DNA of 64,000 nucleotides. Origin: Synchiropus splendidus. Lineage: Eukaryota > Chordata > Actinopteri > Syngnathiformes > Callionymidae. The position numbers and the translations under genes are program-made. Of the stretch, positions 1-13,500 are shown one piece after another. The notes beneath the pieces are model-generated. The model did not search any database and was not told where the DNA came from. It saw nothing but the letters and a program-made list of their open reading frames with translations. Position 1 is the first letter of the stretch. Each line of letters opens with the position of its first letter. The stretch is taken from assembly GCF_027744825.2 (NCBI RefSeq), contig NC_071338.1:24180001-24244000 (forward strand). The letters are read 5' to 3'.

Positions 1-780
1 TCACGTCCCAAAAACATCTACTTTTGTGAGTCAGTCAGAGCTGGACCAGTCATTTGGCGGTCCTCACAGAGATTTCAGCAGGACCAACCACTAACATCTT
101 TGGGAATTTGCACTGTTTACAGTGGGTACTTTCTACATTGAGCCAAAAGTAATGCACAAGATGGGTTTCTGGTTGGAAGGAAGTGTTGTTGCAATAGCAC
201 TCGAAGTTGCCATCAGCAACATCACGTTTGTAGCAAACAGTTGGTAATTTTGCTGCTCACAAATATACAGATACACACGTGATTGTGTGTTTATTATGCT
301 TTCAATCATACGTTAAAACTTATACTTTAATAATGATTATATATCCTTATAAAAGCACCATATTATTTTGAAGCATGATTGTAGATAAAAGGAAATAAAG
401 CATAATAAACACTTACGTGTCGTATAGGAAATTATTCCATTGCAAAATTGAGGATTTGACAGAAATATATGACACTTTTCTCTACTGTTTTGGGGTTATA
501 AATGTAGTGGATTGCGTGGAAGCTGTGAGGAGAAACAGATGAAAGAATAAGACTGAATATTAGGAGAAAAAACATGCAAGAAAATGTCCAAGGAAAAGAG
601 GAGTAAATCATTAATCAATAACCGTTATACAATCACTTGATTAATTCAAAGATAACTATATAAATAAATGATGAAATGATCGACTGACGGAGCAGAGCTG
701 CCACCTGGTGGCCAGAATGAACAGAGGCACAGGGCAGAACAACAAAAAGAAAAGAATCCATGTGTAAAACTGTGCAAAAT
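1..780. other. AT-rich intergenic sequence downstream of parp6
   Basis: No coding exon or recognisable transposable element is visible on either strand. The sequence is AT-rich and unique-looking. One CTCF-like palindromic core (GCCACCTGGTGGCC) lies at 700-713. It comes before the predicted 3' end of the minus-strand parp6 transcript. Confidence 0.5.
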
Positions 781-785
781 CAGGC

Positions 786-791
786 TTTATT
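786..791 (-). terminator. parp6: Candidate parp6 polyadenylation signal
   Basis: The plus strand reads TTTATT, so the minus strand carries a canonical AATAAA. It is the first such hexamer I see downstream of the parp6 stop codon at 2345 and would give a 3' UTR of about 1.6 kb. Variant hexamers occur closer to the stop, so an earlier cleavage site cannot be excluded. Confidence 0.4.
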
Positions 792-2344
792 CCTTAACCC
801 ACATTGTCGGCTTCTATGGTCAAATATAACCAGCGTCTCTGTGCATCATTCCAGTATCCTCCGGTCCGGGACGGTGTCAGCACAGGCTCAGATCACATGA
901 CCACCTTTGCATTTCTGAGTCTTCATCAGAGTCCATTATGTACATTTAGCTCCGCCTTGCTGTCATTTTCAGCCCCATAAGACACCGTGAGCCCTTCAGA
1001 GTACAGATATGATGTTGGATGTCCCGCTCCTCTGCTCTTCACCAGTCCACTTCTCCAGTTTAGGCAAACGCTGAGTAAGTGCAAGGTCTAGTATCATGTA
1101 GAGGAAACACACACGCACAATAACAGGACTAACTGATCAGATGTAGTAGCTATACAAGGCCGTCCTCCGTTGTGATCCCCTTGAAGTCTTTACGTCGTCT
1201 ATAAGGTGGGGATGAGAGGCTGAGGCCCGCCAGGAGCAGAGTAAAACGGTCCCTGTGGTTTGTACAGCTGACCATCAGACATTACCGTGAAATGGCAGAC
1301 ACAATATTGGTGTTCTGAATATGCCCGTATTGGTGTATTGATCATATATATTTGTCAACAGATTACATGTGTGACTGCACTGAATTAGTGTTGCCTTGAC
1401 AAAGGTGTCTTTTGGTTTGAGTGTATGACAGAATTGAGCTGGGATGAGACGTCAAAGCTTCATTACGATCCATCGCACCTGAAACGTGATGGTAAATATG
1501 AATGCAAGTATTTATGCTTTCACTTTGCTACATTATCAAAGGTGAGTGGAAGAGTGAATTTAAAATGACCAATTTTAATGTTTCTTGTTAATATTAAATA
1601 TTTTCTACACTATAATCTGCAATTTAAATAATGTGTTTATAGGTCAATTTAAACACACTTGTTAGGGAGGCAAGGATTTTATATGAAACAAATCTGGGAG
1701 TGAAACAGAGATTTTGCATTCATATTAAATCCATCATATATTTCAGTCAGTTCTCATTCAGCTTTAACCTGATATAATCTGGTGTTTTTCTTTGTTAGAT
1801 GCATTTGTTCATATAAATCCAATTTTAATGTTTCAATTTGAACGATCCCAAAAGGATATTAAATAACTAACAAAATATATTAATTATGATTCATAAATTA
1901 ATTAAAATAGGATGAAGATGAACAGAAGACATAAACGAAAAAACATTTGACAAAATTTAAATATCTATATATTTTTTAGGCTTTTAAAAGTTTTGATAAT
2001 GCAAAACTATTAATAAAAAAATGTATGTATGTGGTATGAAAGTGCTCCCAGTGTTCAGCTGCACCTCGCTTTCTGAATAATTCTAAACACAGATAATAGC
2101 GAATCATAAATGGGTGGCAGCTGAAAAACGAAATAAAGCATCAGAAAATTAATTGAAAGTGCAGCAGCAGAGGTTTTTTTTTTAGGCCTGAATGTGGTTG
2201 AGTCACAGACCGAGGAGTCAAATGAGAAGCATGAATTTGAAAGAAATGTGCTCAGAGAGACTTCAACGCCGGGTCTGAGGTCAGCTCCGTCCAAACACTC
2301 CGTCCATCCGTCCGTCCGCCCTCAGCCACGGCAGAGCACCGACA
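792..2344 (-). other. parp6: Predicted parp6 3' UTR
   Basis: This non-coding stretch follows the parp6 stop codon on the minus strand. It is AT-rich, especially 1500-2000, with no exon-like open frame and no recognised repeat. Its distal limit depends on the AATAAA at 786-791. Confidence 0.4.
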
Positions 2345-5300
2345 TTAGCTGGAGTAGATCTGCGTCCCGATCACACGCATGATCTCCTTCTGCACCTTGG
2401 GCTCCTGTGTGTTGATGTTGGCATCTCCCACTTGTCCGTCTTCGTACCTGAGAATATAGATATACTTTCAACCTCCAGGACTCACAATATTATAGCTTCA
2501 TTTCCTCTGTTTTCTTCAACAAGTACTGAAAAAACCCAGAAACAATTGTGACAATTTAAGATACGACCATTAATAAGAAGAGACAATGAAGGGCGGACTC
2601 ACACAAAAAAGAAGCGAGTACAAACGTGGTCAGACACGGGACACACCCAGATGTTGCCGTGTTTCTGCAGGTCCTTGGATGTTATCACTGTTGAACACAC
2701 AGATCAGACAGTTGCCAGATTAGATTATTATATATTCAGAGAAAGTTATAAAACAGTGCTTTTTGTGACTATTTCAATTTGAACTGAACACAAAATGCTG
2801 CAGAGCCAACAGACATCCCTCAAAAACTGGTGGCAAACCACAAGGTTCGATTTCAGGCTCCATGTCATTCTCCATTATATGCTCTTCTTCAGTCACAATG
2901 TCTCATTCCACTTTATGCTGCTCTGTACACCTCCCACTAGGAGTCCAGGGTGTCCCTTCCTTCTGGCCCCAGGTAGCTGGGAAAGACTTGGGTCCAAAGG
3001 GACATGTCGCTGACTCTACATGTACGACATCTTCACTCACAGCAAACTTAAACTCCAACTCCAACTGTGACTATTCACTCGCTCACCTTCACACAGAGCG
3101 ATGCAGTTGAGATTCCGACTCTGAAGGAACCTTGATTGGATCGGACGACTCTGAGGGGAAAATCAGGGAACCATTCATTCCATCATCTGCGTCCATCAAA
3201 GCACAACACGCCGCACCTGTGGGATGGTGTTCATGCGGTTGTAGCGCTGCACCAGCTCGTCTTTAGTGGGCATGCGGTGCTGTCCTTTCCCCATTCCTGC
3301 AGCGACACACAGAGAGAAGGGAGGATTGAAAACCACCTTCAATCCGAGCGCAGACTTTCAGAGCCGCTGCTTTGTCAGAGCCGAAACTTTTCATACATCA
3401 GCGTCACAGCACAGAACAGGATCTTCCACGGTTCGCTGCGTTTATATTTTATTAGACAGATCAAGCTTTTTTAAAAAACTTTCTTGGTGACTGATGGATC
3501 GAAGGCAGAACATGGCCCCATCTGGTTTTGTTTTGCATCTTTTCTAACCACTTGTGTGTGTCAATTACTTTTAATGTTTTTAAACAATAATGAGTTTTAT
3601 CTTGTTTATTTAGTTGACATTGAACTGATATACAAGGTCATTTAACAACCTTGTTATGAATCAAAAACTGAAGTGTCTAGTGACAAAAAAATGCAGCTCT
3701 CAAAACAAACTTTTCATCAGATTGATGAAACACATTTCTCATCATCCATGACCTCAATTCTAGACATATTTGAAATGTTCTGGGGAAGATAAATTGAGAT
3801 GTGCCGACAGAACATTTTAATTTGTCATTCCGGAATGGAAATTCATTTTGATCCTGCTAATGGATGCTGAGTCACATTCCGATTCTTTGTTCCCGCCTCT
3901 CAGAACTGGTTCTTTCTGTCAAAACAGAGGCCCTTATTTTCACTTTTGATGAGACAGATGCGATTTGGATGTTCTGGAATTCTTTTCCTTGCTTTCAATC
4001 CGCAGTTTGTCAAATCCCTTTCTCGTAAATCTGGCGCAAAAGTAATGTCCAGAACTTGGGCACCTCAAAAACCCGACCAATCAGAGGAGCCTATCAGAGA
4101 TGATGCTGCTGCTGAGAGAGGAAACAGCAGAGCTCCATTTGTTGATGCATTTCAGAAGACCATTTCAGTCACTTGCCATTTCTCGGCTCAATAACTACTA
4201 TGATACGAAACAATGACCATTCAAAGGCGATGGGATCAACTATTCTGGGTCAGCCCCAGTACAGTCTTTGGCTATACACACAGCAAAACAAACCATTGAT
4301 GGACAACACAGCGATGCTAAACAACACTTGGGCAGCCACGACACACAAAATGGAATGAGAGGTCGGAGAGAAGGTCACAAGCCCCAGTCCCAGCACCAAG
4401 GATGGCTCACATTGCAGCACAGCGGCACGGACATGGGGAAGCGTCCACACGCGGCAATGGAGTGCTCCCGGATGAAGAGGCCATGTGACACACTGAGCGT
4501 GCTCATCAGCATGAGGGCAATGAGTGGCCTGAGGATGGGTGGAGTTGGGGGTCGGCAGTTGTTGGGTGGCAAGGAATGAAGCGTTCGTACCTGAGTATCC
4601 GAACGATATGCTGGAGATGGGGCTTAGATAGATGCCCTTTCCGTACGCTGCCCCATGCAGCTTGGGTTGAGAGGAGCGAGAAGATAGGAAGGGTCACTGA
4701 GCGGCTACACAGCCCATCGACAGACACATCAGCTAGAGTAAAACTCAAGTCGGTTTGGTTTGTGAGGACCACCAGAGTAGAGCACATCCATGATACGTCG
4801 CTCGGACTCACTGAAATCAGATCAGGGGCACACAGCCTTTCGGGAGGAACAACCCTGAGATGTCACTTGGGGCACTGATGATGTTTCACTCTCAAATGTT
4901 TGGTTATAGATCCAGACATACATGAAGTCAAACCATGTTCAAATGACTGAAAACACAAATTAAAAATATACATCTAATTCACTATTTGAATCCTAAACAC
5001 AACATTATTTTTCATGTCTTCTAGTTCCCATTTAATGTGTATCTTTTTCTTTGTGCCATAGCTATTATTAGTCAACATTTATTGTCCCTTACATTAAGAT
5101 CCTAAGGTTTTTGCATCACATTAACATATTGCACATTAACTGCTCTGTTAATATATTAGAGAAGATATATTTTATTGGTTCCAAGGTGGGGAAATTTTGG
5201 TTTGCCCATTAGTTCTGTTCAAGATATTCAGCACTTAAAAATGTATATTATTCATTTATTTATTTAATTAAAAACTAATATTTTGGTAACAAAATTTAAG

Positions 5301-6697
5301 TCACATTAAAGACTCTTCAGTCCCTCAGTCTATTGTCTTGCCGCTCAGTATATTTAATTGGGACAGGCACTAAAAATACTGAGTGACAAATACTGTATAA
5401 TAATAGCTTTAAAAACATGACTTTCATATCAAGGAGTATCAGTCAGCAGCGGATGGCAACGACCAGAGGGATCAAAGGAAATCATAATTATATTAAAGAT
5501 GAACAGTCATTCCTGGTGTCATAACAATAAACGCTTTCTGGAAACTGCAGCCATAAAGATGGCACTTTAAAGCAGCAGACATATGCCAGCCGAGCATGTC
5601 GAGGTGCAAAAAAAAAAAAGTCACCAAAAAGAAAGTAAAATATATTTCGCTGTTTGAAGAAGAAAGAAAGGCGAGGACTTTATTTTTTAAATCAACCTTT
5701 GAAAAAGATGTCTCTGTAGCGGCAGCTCACTCCTGCTGCTCTTGTGAGACAACGGTGGGAGAGTTTCAAGGAGAAGCAGAAGAGAGGCGAGGAGGAGGAT
5801 GAAGAAAGCTGAGGTGGAGTTCAAAGTAGAATGTTAAAAGACTATTGTATGGCGACAGACTGGCAGAGCTGGCTCTTTGACGGTTGCATCATGGAGAGCT
5901 AAATGAGGCACTTTCCAAACTAGTTTCATAGTTGGATGCTCACTTTTGGTCGGCAACATTATTAAGTATTGGATTTCTATTCTTCTGAAGATTATGTGAC
6001 AATCAGGTCTGTTTTTATTTTCTGACTTGATCTAGATTTTGAAAAGTAAAGTAATCCCATTGATCTAACTTTAATTTCCTGTCCTTTTCTAATGTGTTTT
6101 CCTTTGTTTTGTATCACTCTCAGACAGAGAGGAGCTGATGTTTGAGTTCCACCTTTCACATGATTCCTCTCACACTCAAAATGACCCAGTCCAGGTGCAC
6201 ACTTCCAAAACACGACACTGTTTACTGACCTTCTCTGAACTCCTTACTCATTCTTGGCTGCTCCCTTTACTCACTAGCTCCGTGACTCCACCTCCATCCA
6301 TCCGCTTCCGACCTAAACTTCTCATTGCTCTACGTGGTTCCCCCAACAGGGCGCACAGGTAGCCTCCTGACATCCGACCCCACTTCCCCTACTGCTGTGC
6401 CCCAACAGAAAGATATCATCTGCTGCCAGCAGGAAGGAAGCGGGGCGCTCCTGTGTGCCCTGCTCGCTCAATTGCCGATCGCAAAGCAGACAAAAAAGGG
6501 AACCTGGCCTCCATTAACTGCAAAAATGAATCAGCCGGACAGAGAGTCTGCTCAGACCGAAAGCAGCTTCACTGTCCGTGAGGTGATGCATCATGAGGTC
6601 CAGCTGACTGCCAGGGTTACGTACCTGCAGTTTGGTATAAGAGGCATTGACTAGTCCATTTCTCAGAACAGAGTGCCAGTTCTCTATATGGGAACCA
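2345..6697 (-). other. parp6: PARP6 exons coding the C-terminal ADP-ribosyltransferase core
   Basis: The last six coding exons (6697-6625, 4660-4591, 3296-3217, 3150-3087, 2687-2603, 2447-2345) carry the heart of the ART fold. The first reads GSHIENWHSVLRNGL, whose preceding His is completed across the splice junction from 8381. The second holds HGAAYGKGIYLSP. The fifth holds DHVCTRFFFV, which I align to the strand that bears the catalytic Glu in PARP1. No Glu sits at that position by this alignment, which agrees with PARP6 being a mono- rather than poly-ADP-ribosylating enzyme. The introns here are 0.15-1.9 kb and show no recognised repeat. Confidence 0.85.
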
Positions 6698-9600
6698 CTA
6701 GAGCAAGTGTAGAGGGGGAGAGAGAAGAGAAGTTCAGCACCGAACAAACACGTCCTCATGAACAAAAGAACAAACACACCGCTGACCATTCTGAAATGAT
6801 CGGGGGAAGTAAGTATAGCGGTACACACAGTGTTTGCAGTGGAAAACAACAAGGTTTTTTCTCCCCCAGCTGGGACTGGGAGCTTTTGTTTTTCTCCTGC
6901 TAATGAGCTGCTGCAGTCAGCTATTTATACCGCTCGCAGAGCTGTCTTTGAAACTCGGTTACGTAAGCAAAGTTTTTCACATTTATATCAATTAAATTTC
7001 AAAGACTGAATTGTTGTTTCGCCACGGTAGCAAAGAAGACGTCCATTTCCAGTTTCAGGTAATGAATAAGAATCACTGGTTTCTATTCATAAGAATTTAG
7101 GGAGTAAACTTTTTTTCTGAAGTAGTTTCAATCATGGATGCCTTTCACAGATACATTTTCATTTCAAAGCTTCATCTTGACATTTAAATGCAGTGTTGGA
7201 TGAAGGTGGAAAAATAGAGTTAAATCAAAATCAACACACAGGACACCACAACGTAAAAAAACAAAGGTAAAAATGAACTAAAATAGTCGCTAGAATTGCA
7301 AAAAAACAAGCCATGATTAAATTGGTTACATACAGAACATACATTAGCCCAATACACTGTATTTTCCAGACTTCAAGTTTTTGTCACTAGACTAACATAC
7401 GTCTGAAAATCTCAGATATTGACTCGGTGGAAATGGACACGATTATGGTGTTTTGTGGCATCGAGTAGAATCAAGCAAAATGCCATGGCAAGTCATAGTT
7501 ACCGAAGGAAACAGAGAAACTTATTTAAATATCCAATCAAAAATATCTCATGACCTAATGTCGCAACTGTATAAAACTTGTTGTTTGTGAAACGCTGACC
7601 AGAAGTGTTGGTACTTATATAAATAGCACGTATTTATATAAGTACTATATAAATAAAGCTTTATTCTTATTATGACAGATTATTGTAAAATGACATGGAT
7701 ATTTGCATAATATTTATAACAGAAAAGGCGTTTTTTTATTGTTTTATTGAAGGCCGTTTTCTGTTATTAAAAGCTCAGAACTCTTAACTCTAGCAGGCTT
7801 CTAACTGGCTCTAGCAGACGCCAGCACTTCACTCCAGTGTTGGCTTTTCTGCTCTGGCTCCCTGTCCATTTCAGAATCCACTTAAAGGTATTATTAATAA
7901 CTTTTAAAGGCCGTCATGGCTGGGCCCCCGACTACATTGCAGAACAGCTGACCCCCTTCGAGCCAGCCAAGACCCTCAGCTCCTCAGGTACATCTCTGTT
8001 AGTTCTTCCTTAGTCTTAACTTAAACCTAGAGGTGACAGAGGCTTTTCTGTCCAGGCTCCTCATTTCTGGAACAGACTGCCAGAGGAGATCCCAAACACA
8101 ACTTGAGCCACCACCTGTAAATCTATGCTGGAAACACACTTTCATAGGCTGGCATTTATGGAATATCCTCCAAACATTTCCTCAATTCTATCTGACTGAC
8201 ATAGAATTGTTCTGCCTGTAAAGCGTTCTAAAAAGTGTTACATAAATAAAGCTTTATTCTTATTACGACTGGTTATTGTTAAATGATGCGAACATTACCA
8301 TACTATTTATAATAGAAAAGGTGTTTTTGGATTCATTCATTTTCCAACTGCCGTGGACAGGAGAAGGAACACAGACTCACTGGAAGGCGAAGGTGCTGCC
8401 GTAGAGCTTCTTGGCAGTGCGGAAGCGAGCCTCTTTGGCCGGGGGGCTGCTGAGCAGCAGGAACTGGTGGGAGGTGTGCATGAATTTCAGTTGCTATCAC
8501 AATGACATCACAAACACACACAGAGGAGAGAGGAAGAGAGCGTCAGCGCCGAATTTCATAAGTCATTTGGTGATAAGAGACGAGGCTGAAGGTTGTTTGG
8601 GTGGTCTCCTACCCTACTGAGGGGGAGCTTGACAATGTGAGACCGGTTACTGGAAATGATCCTGGAGACAAAAGACAAAAGAAAGCTGGTAAATATATGT
8701 AGTCTTTCTGATTTCAAAATCATAATATGGTTTCAAAAGGCTGTACATCTTTAGAAAAGATTCATTACGTATTTTTTAAAATACATTCACAAGCCAGAAA
8801 CAATATAAAAAAATAGCAAAATTATCTGTTAAAGATCAAACTTGAATTTAATTATACAATCTCACACCAGGAATACACTGTAGCATTTGCATTACATTTG
8901 AGTGGGTTTTTGTGAAAGAGTTTAAGTGAATTTAAAATGAACATTTTCATCTGACTGGTTTCACTCACCACTGAAGCAGAGGATGAGCCAAAGGGTCCAG
9001 TTTGTCCATCTGTTTTTTGATCTCCAAATATGAGCCCTGGCAAGACCACACAAGCAGGTGTTGTTTTTCAACATTCTGAATCTCATTTTCACCGAACCTA
9101 AACAAGCAAGTGGCCACATCTAAACCCAAAAATAATGATCAGTGCCATTATACACTGTCCAGAGAGAGAAACAAGCCAAACCAATCTCATCAAAACACAA
9201 GTAAATCCATCATAATGTCAGCTGCACTCCATCGATTCACTAATAAAATCACAAACAAAGGGCTTCCCACAGTTGCCACCTGGAAAACATCTCACCCCCA
9301 GAATATCTCTTGTTACCTGGGTCATTTCCCGGATAGACATGACACTGTCCAATGCCTTTTGCAGTCTCTCATAATTCTTCTTCTGTGTTCATGGGTTGAG
9401 CCACACATTCATTGGATGCAATGAAAGAGGAAGAATATACAGATGTGTCAATTCCATGATGAAGCAGGCAGTATTGACCTCTTTCTTATTGTCTTTCTTC
9501 ACAACTTTTGTGTTAGTTTTTGAACTAATTTTAAAATATTTGAACCAAGCTACATTCACTTAGGGCCAGTACCCCTAAAACTATTCACCCTTCAGTCCAA

Positions 9601-10487
9601 GCCTCATCGAGCACAGAGACAAGAACAAGCCAACCAGGGAGGATGCTGACCTTTGGGTTGAATGCCAAAGTCTTGGGGTCATTGGGGTCAACAACCGAGG
9701 GGTAGGGCTCGAAGATGATGCTCTTACGTGGAGACTCCAGAGCAGCTCGGCACATAGCCACGAGCAGGTCCACCACCTGGAGGGACGGGTTACATTCAAA
9801 TTTTTCTCCACTTGGAGTGCTACGGAAAGTTTTTCCTGATTTATTATAATAAATAATGAAGTAGACTGTGTCTTCTCACCTCAGCCCCAGTGGCCACTTC
9901 CTCTGCAGCTCCGGACATCACACCCAGCGTGTAGAAGGAAAACACACACAGCTCCCGTGTGCAGACGGCCGGCTGTTCCAAGCGCAAATACAGGGAGGTT
10001 AAAAACACATGACTCAGCGCTACACTTTCAACTGCCTGCTTTACCAACATGTAGTTTAAACTGTTGTATAATGGATTGCTTTTCTTTTTCAAAATGCCAT
10101 TATTTCTTCATAATCAAAGTCAGCCTTCAATTACCTTCATTTATTTTTATTTATGAAAGAATAGTCGAGTTACTAATAACTTTATTATTTGTCTTTTTCT
10201 GAAGCCTTTTTAAAGTATATATATGTTGAAGTACAGTATCAATTTGTAGTAATCCTTTTTTAATATATATAATAGTATTAATAAACAATATAAATGATCA
10301 TTATTAATAACAATTTCATAAAGTAGAGGAGGAGGAGTAGACAGTATAATTATATAATTATAATTATAAGTAATTATAAGTCTTATTGTTACTGTTCATT
10401 CTTATCTAACATTTAAGATTTGGGTAAACACTAACAATAAACAAATTACTTGCTTATTTATGGTCAATAACCAGTAATAATAATGTG

Positions 10488-10530
<43 letters not shown>

Positions 10531-13500
10531 GATATGCCAGGAAGTAGTAGTAGTAGTAGATTATTATGATAAGAATTAAATAATTTATTTTTTATTCTCA
10601 TGTTTAATTTTACATAACATTAACCACAGATTTATAAAATAATATTTTGAATGAAAACATTTATTAGACCGCAATTTTTCTTGACGTTTGATGTTTTTCC
10701 CCTTTTTGCAAAACATTTGTCTCCAATGAATTTAGTATGAAAATGATTTTTCACATATTGGTTGGGATATTTATTTGCAGGCTCCTCGTGTCAATGAGCA
10801 ATGTAATAATGGATTTAAAACAGGATTTGCATCACATTGAAATACCTTGTAAATTCTTAATGTTACATTATATTTGTCTCTAGATTAATACTCAGTAGTA
10901 TCTAACATGATGTCATGTGCTCAGTGGTTTCATTTGCCATGTGCTCCTTCAGCCTTTAAGTAACTCAGTTTCCTTGACCTTCCAAGAGAGTGTTTTCTCT
11001 TCTCGGCAGAACCTGTCACTTGTACCTTCAGCATGGATCCGTTCTGAAAGACATGCTGTTCGTCACACACCACGCAGTATTCATTCAGAGTGGGGATTCT
11101 CTGTTCCGAGTACTTCATTATCTGTCCAGAGAGAAACACATTGTGCTGAGTCATCGCTCGCACAGTCGCATGAATGTATGACGAATCGTCTCTAAGGAAA
11201 CAAAGTAAAGCCACAGCTGCTTTTACTGTTGTCATTACAGCGGCATGTCGGCCTTCAACAGTTCATCAGGTCTCCTGGTCCGGATCTTTACTCTAGATAA
11301 TAAATCGGAGCCAAATACAGTATTTGCTTTCAATATATATGTAGCCCTTATTGGGTGCACAGTTAATCTGGAAAATGTAGCTTTTTTTGTCACTTCCAAA
11401 TTTGCCCTAGTCTAATGCTGTCCACCTGCTGCTGCAATGTGAGATAAAGAAAGGTTCATCTAATCTGTTCTCAATTCTTTTATGTTATAATAATTTCAGC
11501 CATTTTTTTCCTCATTTTTCCTCATTTTTTGGAGTATTCATTTTTTGATCAATAAAAATAAATAACTGAAATAATGTTGTCATCCAGTTCCTTAAGCAGT
11601 ATTCAATTCTTTCAGCTCCTTAACTCTATTCATTTCTAATGTCCAACAAACTTTTATGTGTTCTTAACTACAGAATTGAAGACGAAACTTATATGTTTGA
11701 AATTCAGCTCCATAGCAGCAAAACGGAACGTTCTTATCACTAAATTGATGCTCTGATTCCCTCATAAACGACAGTTGCTAGGATGAATTCTTATCTTCAC
11801 CTCAAACCTGGAGCCTGAAACAGAAAAATGTTATCAATTTCCGAAATGTATTTGTGCCCTCGCCATTGAGACATTAGGTGTTGTAGTAAGCAGCACACAC
11901 CACCAGGGGACCAGCACCTCCTGTTGCTGACCAGTTACAACTCATTCCTTTCAGTTTTATGGCTTACAATGCTAACACACGAGTTTAACACCAACAACCG
12001 TACCAATCACGTTTACAGTTTACCTGCACTAAAAAGCCATATTCCAAGGTTGGGATGTTCTTGCAGTGGCCCCCCGCCTGGGATGAGAAAAACAATTCAA
12101 TCAGCTGCCTCGTGGTAATCTGCGCAGGGGCCCTGGCCGCCGGGACAGCCACAGTCTGATGGGTCAAGTGAAGACAAAGCATTATGGGAAACAGCACAGC
12201 AGCCGTGTCATGGTTAGGGGAAGGAGAGGCTCAGGTGGGAACAGTGCACGTGGGGGGTGAGTGCAGGAGGGGAGGGGAGCTCTCTAACTGACTCATTACA
12301 TTACTCTCAGTCAGTAAACTAGACAAAGGAAAAGAAAGGGCTACATCACACCTACCTGGCTGTTGGGGGGGTAACTGAAGAGTTCTCCTTTTGGATTCTT
12401 CATGGTACACGAGATGGATCGGTTCATCAGTCGGGTCACTCTGAGCTCCGGAACGCTCAGCTTTCCTTTCAACACCGTGTCTTGGATCAGAGGGAAACTG
12501 GGAGATCTAGACACAAAACGACATGCATTTAAAACACTGGAGGTGTTGGAAATGTCTTTGTTCCTGGAAATTTGGATCAAAGCGTGTCGACTTCAGTTCT
12601 AAAAATAATTATCACTATCATCCTGGAAGGTGTTTGCAAGTCTGGAACTCGTCTTAGTCTTATAGTTAAAACAAGGATATGAGACTCTCTTGGAATACTG
12701 TAAAATGTATCAAGCCTTTCAAACATACATGCATGTTCAGTTAACCAGTGCTTAGTGCTGTTCAGGGTTGCGGGTAGAACTGGAGCCTATCACAGTGGTC
12801 AATGGGCGAGAGGCGGGAATACACCCTGGACAGGTTGCCAGTCCATCGCAGGTTACACACACGCCTAGGGACAATTTTAGAGTGTCCAATTAACCTAGCA
12901 AGCATGTCTTTCAATTGTGAGAGGAAACCCATGCGGGCAAAGGGAGAACATGCAAACTCCCGCCAGAAAGGTCCAGAGCTGGATTCCTTTCACTTTCTGG
13001 AATTCATTTGCCTCCAATTTTGTGTCTTCATGCATAACACTCAAGATAAGTGAAATTCCAGCTTATCTGCCATTCAAAAACATAAAACACAGGCTAAAAT
13101 AAGAGGATTTTCAGATGCCCCGTGAAGACGAACGTTGTTAACGCAAAATGTTCAAATATAAACTATTGGAAAAGAACAACAAAATAAGATACCATGAAGA
13201 CTCACTGTCACTTTGCCAATTTTGCTTGTATACATCTTTACAGTAGATCTCTTTTGGGGCTTCTCAATTTTTATGGGACATTTCTATAGTCCCTTTGTCA
13301 GTTCAGTTACATACCCTTCTCTGATGATGAACAAGTTTGATAGCTCAAATGTTCAAATGTTGTTAGCTCAAAAGCTTGGGACGTGTAAAGTCTGTGGTTG
13401 TGTTTCTTGCATCTCGGTTCAACAAAGGTCAGTCAAAAACTTATACTGTATGACACTGACTTTGGTTATCCTTCCTGAAACTCCTGTCAGGCTGTAAAGA

